Assembly (NCBI GenBank): GCA_018434355.1
Contig: JAHDPL010000022.1
Coordinates: 1 to 64,000 of the forward strand
Reading direction: 5' to 3'
Source of the DNA: Sporomusaceae bacterium
GTDB taxonomy: Bacteria > Bacillota > Negativicutes > UBA1444
DNA: 64,000 bases
This document shows, piece after piece, positions 7,127 through 14,943 of this stretch. A program made the position numbers and the translations under genes. The number at the start of each line of letters is the position of its first letter. Within the stretch, counting starts at the first letter, position 1. A model generated the notes under the pieces. The model searched no databases. It saw only the letters and a list, made by a program, of their open reading frames with translations, and was not told where the DNA came from.

Positions 7127-8425
7127 ATGAAAAACTATCGAAAATTCGTCTTGCTCATAGTATTTATCATGTACACCCTTGTGTTCGGCTCACGTATCAG
7201 CATTGGCGTTACAATTCCGGCGCTGGTCAGTGAATTTGGCATGAGTAACACCGAAGCCGGCGCATTGTCGGGTTTTTTCTTTCTCGGCTATTTTTTGACG
7301 CAAGTTCCGGCGGGGTTATGGATTGCTCGTTCCGGTTGCCGAGTTCTGGTCGGTGTTGCTCTTTGTTTGATGTCCTTGTTTCTATGGCTGTTCGGCTCAA
7401 TGAGCACCCTGACTTGGGCAGGTTGGTATCGGTTGGGGCTCGGTGTAACCCAGGGGCCGATTTCTGTGGGCGGAAATTCGATCATTGGGCAGTGGTTTCC
7501 GCCTAAGGAGCAGTCGCGTGCAATTGCCGTGATGGTATCTTCGACCATGCTGGCGCCGATTCTATTTCCGCCATTCTGCTCCTGGTTCATCGTAAACTGG
7601 GGTTGGCGACTGATGTTCCAATTCTTTGGAGCCATTGGACTAATCATGGCTGCTGGCTGGGTGTATTATATCCGTTCGTGTCCGGAAGAAAGCACAAGAT
7701 GTTCTCCGGCAGAGCTTGCGGAAATCCGGTCGGTAGAGTTGCTTGGCAAGCTTGAGACTGCTGGAGGGCAGCAACCGTTTCTGGCCAAACTTATCACGGC
7801 GAGAACGGTAGGCGTCGCTGATACAAAAAGAAAATTATTGCGGAGCAGGGACCTGGTGCTGACTACGCTGGCATATTTCTTTTTTGTGTCGGTATTTTAC
7901 GGCATCATTACCTGGTTGCCATCCTATTTTGTTCATGCGCGCGGCATGGACTTGATTTCGATGGGATGGCTGGTTGCCGTTCCCTGGGTTGGCGCATTGC
8001 TTGGTGCATTGACAGGGGGATGGGTGGTCGATCATTGGTTGGGGGGAAATCCACTGCCGGTGATGATTTGGGGCAGCATTTTTACTTCGGCAAGTTTGTA
8101 TCTCTTTTTAGCCGCTCCGGTGTCGATGAATTGGACGATTGGAGTGTTATTAATTTTTGGCTTGTTTGTCGGGTTGACTCCGGCGGGGTTCATGACCTAT
8201 CCAATCCGTCTGGCAACTCGGACTATTTATCCGATCGGGATGTCGGTGATGAATTCGGGTGGAAATGTTGGCGGATTTTTATCGCCGCTTTTGGCAGGCA
8301 TTTTTTTGGATTACTATGGAAATTACGATGCGATGTTCTGGTACTTTATTGTCTGCGGGATTTGCTCAGCCGTATTTGCCATGTTAGTCCGCCGGCCGGT
8401 TGCGGAAGAATTGGTGGCAGAATAG
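7127..8425 (+). CDS. MFS transporter
   Basis: A 432-residue major facilitator with about twelve hydrophobic segments and a polar central loop (about 180-235). The start region, SRISIGVTIPALVSEFGMSNTEAG followed by a helix with QVPAGLWIARSGCRVLVG, has the loop 2-3 signature of the family and resembles anion:cation symporter (sugar-acid or organic-acid) members. The substrate is unknown. No clear ribosome site precedes ATG 7127, but the N-terminus starts correctly with the first helix. It is alone on its strand between two terminators. Confidence 0.88.
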   Translation: MKNYRKFVLLIVFIMYTLVFGSRISIGVTIPALVSEFGMSNTEAGALSGFFFLGYFLTQVPAGLWIARSGCRVLVGVALCLMSLFLWLFGSMSTLTWAGWYRLGLGVTQGPISVGGNSIIGQWFPPKEQSRAIAVMVSSTMLAPILFPPFCSWFIVNWGWRLMFQFFGAIGLIMAAGWVYYIRSCPEESTRCSPAELAEIRSVELLGKLETAGGQQPFLAKLITARTVGVADTKRKLLRSRDLVLTTLAYFFFVSVFYGIITWLPSYFVHARGMDLISMGWLVAVPWVGALLGALTGGWVVDHWLGGNPLPVMIWGSIFTSASLYLFLAAPVSMNWTIGVLLIFGLFVGLTPAGFMTYPIRLATRTIYPIGMSVMNSGGNVGGFLSPLLAGIFLDYYGNYDAMFWYFIVCGICSAVFAMLVRRPVAEELVAE

Positions 8426-8448
8426 ATAGCAGTTCACAGGAAATGATG

Positions 8449-8491
8449 ACGGGGTAGTGCAAAACTTGTTATTAAGTTTGTGCTACCCCGT
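8449..8491. terminator. Hairpin terminator between convergent genes
   Basis: ACGGGGTAG and CTACCCCGT form the base of a long, nearly perfect stem. A short T-rich stretch (TTTGTATT) follows on the plus strand. It separates the MFS gene from the convergent phosphatase gene and may serve both directions. Confidence 0.75.
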
Positions 8492-8510
8492 TTGTATTAG
8501 ATGAGAAAAA

Positions 8511-10982
8511 TCATTCGAGCTTCCAGGCAATCAACACTTCAGTTCCTTCGCTGTTGTAAGTGATTCGGTCAGATAAAGAGGCCATCAGGGGAATGCCGCG
8601 TCCCATCGACTCCTGCTGTCCGTAGCTGAACATTGAATCTGGCGCCGCCTTGAGTCGGCGAAGCAGAGCGTTACCGGCAAACCCGATCCGGTTGGTTTTG
8701 ATTCTGACCACAAACCAACGACCGATGCGATTGAGTTTGATGTGGGCCTGATGCGGCCGAGGGACTCCGTCGCGACATTCGAGAGCATTGGCGAGCGCTT
8801 CATTAACCGCAACCTCTTGAACGGAATGTTGCTTGCCGGTTACTTCGGCCAAAAGTTTCGCCAGCATTTCTTGCCTGCGGCGATAATCGCCATATCCATT
8901 TATGTTTATGTGACGCGGCCAACCGTTTGCCTGTGCTGAATCGCACGGCAGTGATTTGATTCGGAGACAGATCGCAGTTGCATCGTCACGGAAGTCAGGC
9001 GAATATGGCAAGTTTTCCAGGAAGGCAATCATCGCCTCAAAATCATGCAAAGGTGCATCGTGATGTTGCCGGAGCAAGTCAGTCAGGCCATCGGTCATGA
9101 AATACAGGTTGTCGCCAGGAGACAGGACAAGAGTATGCGACTCGAAGATTTCTTTGTCATCAATTCCTAAAAACAAGCCCGGCGCCTGCAAGGATCCGGA
9201 GTGTTGACTACTATGCAGCCAAAATTCGGGGATTCCTGCACAGGCATAGCGTAATTGGTGTAATGTCAAATCGATTTCAAAAATAATTGCCGCTGCAAAC
9301 GCTGAATCTTCAAAGTAGCGGGCCGCCTGTCGATTCAACCATCGCAGCTGCTCGGGCAAGGAAAGATCGAGATCGTTGACTTCATGCAATAAGACGTTGA
9401 TGGCAGAAGTGTGAAGCGCGGTTGCAAGTCCATGACCTGTCACATCAATCAAATAACAGCGCAGCATCTGATTGTCTTGTCGCCAATCCATAAAATACAA
9501 GTCGCCGCTGATATAGCGGTAGGGGTGATAGATCGAATGGATGGTCAGATACTCAGTAGTTTCCGGCGTTGACAGCAGGGTATGCTGAATGCGGTTGGCT
9601 AGTTGGGCATCTTGGATTAGGGACCGCTCCTGTCGAATCCGGTCGGTGATATCGCTAAACAACATAAATACCTGATGCGGCTGCGATTCACCGCTGCGAA
9701 ACTGTGGCACAGCTGTGACTGTGATCCAGACGATACCCTGGATTTGCGGGTTATATACGCCGATTATCTGTTGTTCGATAGTTTTGCCTGTTCGTAGAGC
9801 CAATACTGCTGGAAATGAGTCGAACCCCAGTTCTTTGCCGTCTTCCTGTACACAATTCCAAGCTGGATTGTTCAGAGAGCGCTGTTGAGAATCTGATGCT
9901 GAGATTCCTAGTATGCGAGCTGCAGCTTCATTGCTGTCCAGTTGTTGAAAATTGCTGTCATAGTATATGACGCCGGAGGAAATCGTCTTGAACAGCAACT
10001 GGTGACGCTGTTCTGAAATACGACGCCGTCGGGTCAAGACCAACATGCCGAAAGTGGAACCAAGAACAAGCAACGATACAAAGCTGGCGACTCCATAGGT
10101 CAGGTTGCGTCGGGTACGATGAGGCGCAAGCGCAAGTTCACTATCCACACCGACCTGAACTATCAGTGGAAAGTCGGGCATGCTGCGGTAGCTGAAATAT
10201 CTAATTTTTCCGCTGACTGCGCCAATTGATGTATAGTGGCCGTTTTTGCTTTGTTCTTGATGTTTAAATAAAACACCGACAGTTCTTAAATTGGGCGAGA
10301 CTTTCGGTTCATCAGGGTCGCGACTGGCCCGCACCCAACCATCGAGGCCCACGACCCGCACGACGGTTTCTGGTGGGAGTTCCATATCTTGATAGAATCG
10401 GGTGAAAAACAAAGGATCAATGGCTGCAATCACGACGCCGGCAAAACTGCCATCAGTAGAATTCAGGCGGCGGCTCAGGTGAATCGATGATTTACCGCTG
10501 ACACGTCCGATAAATTGTTTGCCGACAAACAATTCCCAACGATCGGCAGTCCGATGATACTCATAATGCGGCAGGTCAACGAATTGTGTGCCCGGTTTCA
10601 CCGGCAGGGCACTGGCCAATACTTTTTTTTCCTTGTCCAATAGAATTGACTGATTCAATAAGGGGTCTTCCGCAAGTCTGGCATAGTATCGCTGAATAAA
10701 CGGCGTCACTTGTTGCTCGCGCTCAAAATCAAACTTGATTGTTTGCAGGTTCTCATCAACATGATGCAAGTTGCGTCGTACATGCTCTTCAAACGCATGG
10801 GTCAATTGATTGTTGTTGTGAATAACGTCCTGCAAAACGGTGTGGCGATCTTGCCAAACGATTCCATAGGCCACGCTCCAGACCAGTGATAATAGAACAA
10901 GGCAATAAATAATGAACAAGTGGTTGGGAAAGATCCACTCGTGGATAAATTGCCTGGCTTTGTTATAGCGATCATTTAACAT
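8511..10982 (-). CDS. Membrane sensor with PAS, SpoIIE-type PP2C phosphatase and anti-sigma-like ATPase
   Basis: An 823-residue fusion. One membrane helix (22-43), a long extracytoplasmic sensor region (about 44-285, dCache-like), a second helix (about 293-315), a PAS domain (about 325-450), a SpoIIE/RsbU phosphatase (about 470-680) and a C-terminal histidine-kinase-like ATPase. Phosphatase metal ligands look intact: SGDLY, LIDVTGHGLATALH, MTDGLTD, RDDATAICLR. The ATPase has the N-box VNEALANAL and the RsbW-like end MGRGIPLMASLSDRI. Both halves of a partner-switching module thus sit in one sensor. Start ATG 10982 has GGGAG 8 bases upstream; a longer in-frame start at 11114 would include a 17-bp hairpin and 44 non-conserved residues. 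No STAS antagonist is in the window. Confidence 0.88.
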   Translation of the reverse strand: MLNDRYNKARQFIHEWIFPNHLFIIYCLVLLSLVWSVAYGIVWQDRHTVLQDVIHNNNQLTHAFEEHVRRNLHHVDENLQTIKFDFEREQQVTPFIQRYYARLAEDPLLNQSILLDKEKKVLASALPVKPGTQFVDLPHYEYHRTADRWELFVGKQFIGRVSGKSSIHLSRRLNSTDGSFAGVVIAAIDPLFFTRFYQDMELPPETVVRVVGLDGWVRASRDPDEPKVSPNLRTVGVLFKHQEQSKNGHYTSIGAVSGKIRYFSYRSMPDFPLIVQVGVDSELALAPHRTRRNLTYGVASFVSLLVLGSTFGMLVLTRRRRISEQRHQLLFKTISSGVIYYDSNFQQLDSNEAAARILGISASDSQQRSLNNPAWNCVQEDGKELGFDSFPAVLALRTGKTIEQQIIGVYNPQIQGIVWITVTAVPQFRSGESQPHQVFMLFSDITDRIRQERSLIQDAQLANRIQHTLLSTPETTEYLTIHSIYHPYRYISGDLYFMDWRQDNQMLRCYLIDVTGHGLATALHTSAINVLLHEVNDLDLSLPEQLRWLNRQAARYFEDSAFAAAIIFEIDLTLHQLRYACAGIPEFWLHSSQHSGSLQAPGLFLGIDDKEIFESHTLVLSPGDNLYFMTDGLTDLLRQHHDAPLHDFEAMIAFLENLPYSPDFRDDATAICLRIKSLPCDSAQANGWPRHININGYGDYRRRQEMLAKLLAEVTGKQHSVQEVAVNEALANALECRDGVPRPHQAHIKLNRIGRWFVVRIKTNRIGFAGNALLRRLKAAPDSMFSYGQQESMGRGIPLMASLSDRITYNSEGTEVLIAWKLE

Positions 10983-11103
10983 GGTACTACTCCCGTGATT
11001 AGAATTTCTATTTATTCTGCAAATTGCTGATCTATTCAGAGTTTCGCGTTTAGCACTGAAGATTCCTGCCTGTCGGCAACCGGAATAGTGCAGCAATAGC
11101 AAT

Positions 11104-11143
11104 GACGGGAACAAGCAGCATAAATTTGCTGCTTGTTCCCGTC
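11104..11143. other. Perfect 17-bp hairpin between chemoreceptor and phosphatase genes
   Basis: GACGGGAACAAGCAGCA and TGCTGCTTGTTCCCGTC are exact reverse complements around TAAATT. Neither strand has a good U-tract after it. It lies about 50 bp after the chemoreceptor stop (minus strand), so an imperfect terminator or a 3'-end processing barrier is likely. Confidence 0.6.
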
Positions 11144-11192
11144 GTTGTTCGAGGGGTTGTCGGATCTTATGGTACTTATAACAATGCGGAGG

Positions 11193-13244
11193 CTAGATTC
11201 GGAACTTGCTGATCGCCAGATTCATTTCCTGAGCCAATTGGGCTAGCGCCCGACTGGAAGAGGCGATTTCTTCCATGCCTGCCGATTGCTGTTCGGCGGC
11301 TGCCGAAATATTTTCGGCTTGTCCGGCTGTTTTTTTGGCAGCACCGTCGATTTCTTCCACAGAGGTTACGATGCGTTGGCTGCCATTGGCAACCTGGTCA
11401 ACCGCCTGTGCGGTTTGACGGATTTGCTCGGAGACTTCCAACACTTTATCGACGATCGCGTTAAAGGTTGCACCTGCATTGCTGACCACGTCGGTTCCGT
11501 GTTTTACCAAGGCGCCTGCTTCGTTGACACCTTTGACTGCTTCGTCAGTATCGCGTTGAATTTCGCTGATCAGAGCAGAGATTTGTTTTGCGGCTTCGGC
11601 CGATTGCTCAGCAAGTTTGCGGACTTCCTCGGCTACGACGGCAAAGCCGCGCCCTTGTTCGCCAGCCCTTGCTGCCTCTATTGCGGCATTCAACGCCAAG
11701 AGATTGGTCTGTCCGGCAATTCCGGAGATGGTGGCGACAAACAAACCGATTTCTTTGGAACGTTCGCCTAATTTGCCGACAAGTGCACCAGTCCGGTTGG
11801 AAGCAACTTCGATGTTTTTGATTTCGTTCACTGCGTTGCTGACGTCCTTGCTGCCGGATTGCGCCATCGTCGCAGTCGAATCAGAGGAGACAACGATGCT
11901 TTGAACGGTGGCGGACACTTCTTCGATACTGGCCGATATCTCGGATACCACGGCTGCGGCATCGCCGACGGATCGCAGTTGCTTTTGAACCTGAGTGGTC
12001 ACATCGACAGATGCTTCCGCGACATGAGTTGCGGCATTTGCCGATTCATCGGCGCTGGCTGTCAGTTCTTCACTGGCAGCCGCGACTTGTTGCGCCTGGG
12101 ACTGAATCTGTTTTACCAATTCACGTAAATTGTGGTTCATTAGAATGACATTGTCGGAGAGTTGTCCAAACTCACTCTTGTCATTGATCGTTTTCTTGAT
12201 TTCTCTCAAGTTACCCTGTGCGATATCCTGCACCACGCTGGCGACGCGGACGATCGGCTTGACGAAAGTTCCGCTGAGCAGATAGGAAATGAGGAGCGCC
12301 AGCAGCAAAGAAACCAGTGATAGTCCGAGGATGATCCGGGTCAGAGCGGTTGATTCGCTTGTGGCGTCTTCGGCGGTCGTCGTCAAAACCAATACCCAGC
12401 GTTGTCCGCCGGCAAGCTGTATCGGATTGATTGAGCCGGCTTGATAGATGCCCGCTGTGGATTTGTATGCTACTTTCGAACGGACGCCTTTGTCGGCGAC
12501 TTCTTTGAACTTTGCGATCAAGGCCGGATCAAGTTTTACATTGCTGCCAAGTTTTTTTTGTAATTCCGCTGACATTTCACCAGTTCTCATGTTGACATGA
12601 CCGACCTGTTCCGGTCGAGTGGGATGTGCCAGATAGTCGCCCTGGTCATCGGCGATAAACCCATAGCCTTTTTCCCGGTATTTGATTGATTTGACGATGG
12701 TTGTCAAGCTATCCAAAGGATATACTCCGCCCAGCACCCCAATGAGTTGACCGTTGCGAATTACGGGGACAACTAACGCTACGGCTGGCTTTTTTGAAAA
12801 TCTCGAGACAAACACGTCAGAAACATAGGGCTTTTTAATATCGATAACCTTTTTGAAATATTCTCGGTCTGCTATGCTGATAACGGTCGCGGACTCATTG
12901 ACGGAATTGCCATCAAGCGAAGCAAACAGGATATTTTCAAACTTGCCGATTCGTTTGTGTGCTTCCTGAATGGCAGGCAAGATCTGCGTTTTGTCGCCGC
13001 TCTGCAAGCGAGCGATGCTGGCCAGATCCTCGAGTTGAACGATCAATAGATCCATGTCGGTCTTAATTCGAAAACTAATGTCAGATGCGACGGAAGCTTC
13101 TGTTGCGTCGATACTTTCAGAAAGGTAACGGTGGGCAAAATAATAACTGGTGCCGGATACAATAATCAAAGAACCTATAACCAGGCTGGAAATAATCATC
13201 ATCAGACGAAATCGAATACTATGGTACCATTTCACTACAGTCAC
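11193..13244 (-). CDS. Methyl-accepting chemotaxis protein (Cache-HAMP-MA)
   Basis: A 683-residue transmembrane chemoreceptor. It has a first helix at about 13-35, a periplasmic double-Cache sensor (about 36-285, containing RPYVSDVFV-like and [16 protein letters not shown] elements), a second helix at about 305-325, HAMP (to about 380), and a long coiled-coil signalling domain. The kinase-contact tip [20 protein letters not shown] is fully conserved. No C-terminal CheR-tethering pentapeptide is present. GTG start 13244 follows AAAGGAT. It begins only 37 bp after the tetR stop on the same strand, with no promoter or terminator between, so it is probably cotranscribed and controlled by that repressor. 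Cache chemoreceptors usually bind small organic acids or amino acids; the ligand is unknown. Confidence 0.95.
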   Translation of the reverse strand: MTVVKWYHSIRFRLMMIISSLVIGSLIIVSGTSYYFAHRYLSESIDATEASVASDISFRIKTDMDLLIVQLEDLASIARLQSGDKTQILPAIQEAHKRIGKFENILFASLDGNSVNESATVISIADREYFKKVIDIKKPYVSDVFVSRFSKKPAVALVVPVIRNGQLIGVLGGVYPLDSLTTIVKSIKYREKGYGFIADDQGDYLAHPTRPEQVGHVNMRTGEMSAELQKKLGSNVKLDPALIAKFKEVADKGVRSKVAYKSTAGIYQAGSINPIQLAGGQRWVLVLTTTAEDATSESTALTRIILGLSLVSLLLALLISYLLSGTFVKPIVRVASVVQDIAQGNLREIKKTINDKSEFGQLSDNVILMNHNLRELVKQIQSQAQQVAAASEELTASADESANAATHVAEASVDVTTQVQKQLRSVGDAAAVVSEISASIEEVSATVQSIVVSSDSTATMAQSGSKDVSNAVNEIKNIEVASNRTGALVGKLGERSKEIGLFVATISGIAGQTNLLALNAAIEAARAGEQGRGFAVVAEEVRKLAEQSAEAAKQISALISEIQRDTDEAVKGVNEAGALVKHGTDVVSNAGATFNAIVDKVLEVSEQIRQTAQAVDQVANGSQRIVTSVEEIDGAAKKTAGQAENISAAAEQQSAGMEEIASSSRALAQLAQEMNLAISKFRI

Positions 13245-13281
13245 ATCCTTTCATTTCTTTAATCGATACATATTTGCTAGC

Positions 13282-13890
13282 TTATTTTGATTTCCAGGCC
13301 TTGATATAGTAATCGGCGATTGAGGTATTGAGTTCCTGCAGATTCCATGAGAAGCTGTCCAATGACCATTCGTGCATTAATAGGTAGTGAAGTCCCATGA
13401 AACTGCGTGAGGCTGTTTCAACGTCGAGCTCAGCGTCGAAATCGCCGGTTGCTTTTCCATCGCAGATAATTTGCTTCACGCAGTTGCGATATTCGGCTGC
13501 GATGGTTCGGGCGGCAGTTTTGAGCGGGTCAGTAGGTGCGGCCAGATGAATCTGCTCGGAAAATAAGATTCGGGAAATCCCCTTGGTTTGTTGAATGAAT
13601 TCTAGATGGCTGGCTGACATTTTCGCTAATTTTTCGGCAGGGGAGATGTCTTCGGCGAAGATTTCCTCGGCAGATTTTTGAAAATCACTACCGACACGTT
13701 GCAGCAGTTCAGTAAGAATTTCTTGTTTGCCGGAAAAATGACGATAGATGATGGTTTCAGCTGTAGCGCTGCGTCTGGCAATCTTCGCCGTAGTCAATTC
13801 ATTCAGACCTTGTTCCTGAATTAGCTCTAACGTTGCTTGCAAGATTTTCTCCCGCTTGGTTATTGGTTGCTCCAACGCCAACACCCCCAA
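13282..13890 (-). CDS. TetR/AcrR-family transcriptional regulator
   Basis: A 202-residue one-component repressor. The N-terminal helix-turn-helix is typical: REKILQATLELIQEQGLNEL, then TTAKIARRSATAETIIYRHFSGKQEIL with the family's YxHFxxKxxL signature. The C-terminal ligand domain (about 75-200) is divergent, as usual, with several aromatic residues. A perfect 12+4+12 inverted repeat overlaps its own -10 box, so autoregulation is strongly suggested. Downstream, 37 bp away on the same strand, lies a chemoreceptor gene, an unusual partner for TetR. The inducer is not predictable. TetR members of this kind often regulate efflux or fatty-acid genes. Confidence 0.93.
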   Translation of the reverse strand: MGVLALEQPITKREKILQATLELIQEQGLNELTTAKIARRSATAETIIYRHFSGKQEILTELLQRVGSDFQKSAEEIFAEDISPAEKLAKMSASHLEFIQQTKGISRILFSEQIHLAAPTDPLKTAARTIAAEYRNCVKQIICDGKATGDFDAELDVETASRSFMGLHYLLMHEWSLDSFSWNLQELNTSIADYYIKAWKSK

Positions 13891-13895
13891 TCCGG

Positions 13896-13950
13896 ATATA
13901 AGTAAGTGATTACTTACTTATATTATAATGATGACTAAATATAATTGCAA
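13896..13950 (-). promoter_or_regulatory. tetR promoter with perfect 28-bp operator
   Basis: Reading the minus strand, TTGCAA (13945-13950) and TATAAT (13922-13927) are 17 bp apart. Arms ATATAAGTAAGT (13896-13907) and ACTTACTTATAT (13912-13923) are exact reverse complements around GATT and overlap the end of the -10 box and the start site. This is a typical TetR autoregulatory operator. Confidence 0.85.
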
Positions 13951-14026
13951 GACCTATTGCGTGAATACGTTTCTCTTGTGATCAGCGGATACCTGGAGGA
14001 ACTACTATTCGATGTTGCAAGCAATT

Positions 14027-14048
14027 TGTTGTATAATTTTATATAACA
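14027..14048 (+). promoter_or_regulatory. Probable GntR operator and -10 box
   Basis: TGTTGTATA (14027-14035) and TATATAACA (14040-14048) form a 9+4+9 inverted repeat with one mismatch. It contains TATAAT (14032-14037). Placement over the -10 box, 22 bp before the gntR start, suggests autoregulation. The -35 is weak. Confidence 0.6.
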
Positions 14049-14069
14049 CCAATTGGAAACGAGGACGGC

Positions 14070-14765
14070 ATGACGCAGATCAAGAAAAAGAAACTGTATG
14101 AAGAAGTCATCATCGGCATCGAAGAAATGCTAAAGTCAAATAATATGCGACCCGGCGACAGACTTCAATCGGAAAAGGAACTGTCGCTCTATTTCGGTGT
14201 GAGCAAAACCGCAGTACGTGAAGCATTAAGCGCGCTTCAGACCGCGGGCTTGATCGAAGTCAAACACGGTTCAGGAATCTTTGTTCGCAGCATCAATGAT
14301 AAACTTACAAACCCATTGACAATGAAACTGTTGACCAACCGAGAAAACATGCTGCAAATCATCGAACTGCGCAAGGGCCTTGAACCAGAGGGAGTATATT
14401 TAGCTGCCAGGCGGGCTGACCGCACTGATATTTCAAAAATCAAAGCATGTTTGTTGGCAATGGCGGAAGCGATAGAACGAGGCGAACATACCGCGAGCGA
14501 CCTGGCTTTTCATCGGGCTTTGATCAAAGCGACGCACAATCCGGCTTACTGCAATGTACATGACACGATTGCCGTTGTGTTTAACGAAGGAATGCAGTCG
14601 TCCCAAGAGTCCCTGTATATGTCGGAAGGGCAGCGCTTGTCCGTGCTGGAGGATTATCGACTGATTTATGACGCAATCAAAAAGAAACAGCCGGACAAAG
14701 CGCGAGACTTAATGCGCAAACATCTGGAAAAAATCGAAGAACATTTATATCGACTGCCGAATTAG
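14070..14765 (+). CDS. GntR-family regulator, FadR/FCD subfamily
   Basis: A 231-residue regulator. The N-terminal winged helix has RPGDRLQSEKELSLYFGVSK followed by TAVREALSALQTAGLIEVKHGSGIFV, the GntR signature. The C-terminal domain (about 95-225) is the all-helical FCD type, with likely metal/ligand residues in DLAFHRALIKATHNP and the C-terminal RDLMRKHLEKIEEHL. FCD regulators sense organic acids or acyl derivatives. It stands alone: the upstream gene is divergent tetR and a terminator follows, so its target is not evident from context. A start-proximal inverted repeat suggests self-control. Confidence 0.93.
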   Translation: MTQIKKKKLYEEVIIGIEEMLKSNNMRPGDRLQSEKELSLYFGVSKTAVREALSALQTAGLIEVKHGSGIFVRSINDKLTNPLTMKLLTNRENMLQIIELRKGLEPEGVYLAARRADRTDISKIKACLLAMAEAIERGEHTASDLAFHRALIKATHNPAYCNVHDTIAVVFNEGMQSSQESLYMSEGQRLSVLEDYRLIYDAIKKKQPDKARDLMRKHLEKIEEHLYRLPN

Positions 14766-14787
14766 AAATGAGTTAGGACTAACACCG

Positions 14788-14826
14788 CCAGATTGAAATC
14801 GCGTTGATTTCTATCTGGTTTTTTTA
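14788..14826 (+). terminator. Terminator after gntR
   Basis: CCAGATTGAAATC and GATTTCTATCTGG form the stem (one mismatch) around GCGTT, followed by seven T residues. Confidence 0.9.
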
Positions 14827-14943
14827 TAATCATGATTCGGGGAGCAGGAGTAATGCAACAAGGGCTGGAATAATTTATAAACGAAGTTTTCCGGTAAGGA
14901 TGCTATCTATAACGTTGGAGAGCGAAAGTAGGCAGTAATAAAT

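Noticed and set aside
10983-11114. Longer start for the SpoIIE-type sensor
   Set aside because: The extra 44 residues read through a perfect hairpin and lack conservation features. GGGAG before ATG 10982 is better placed.
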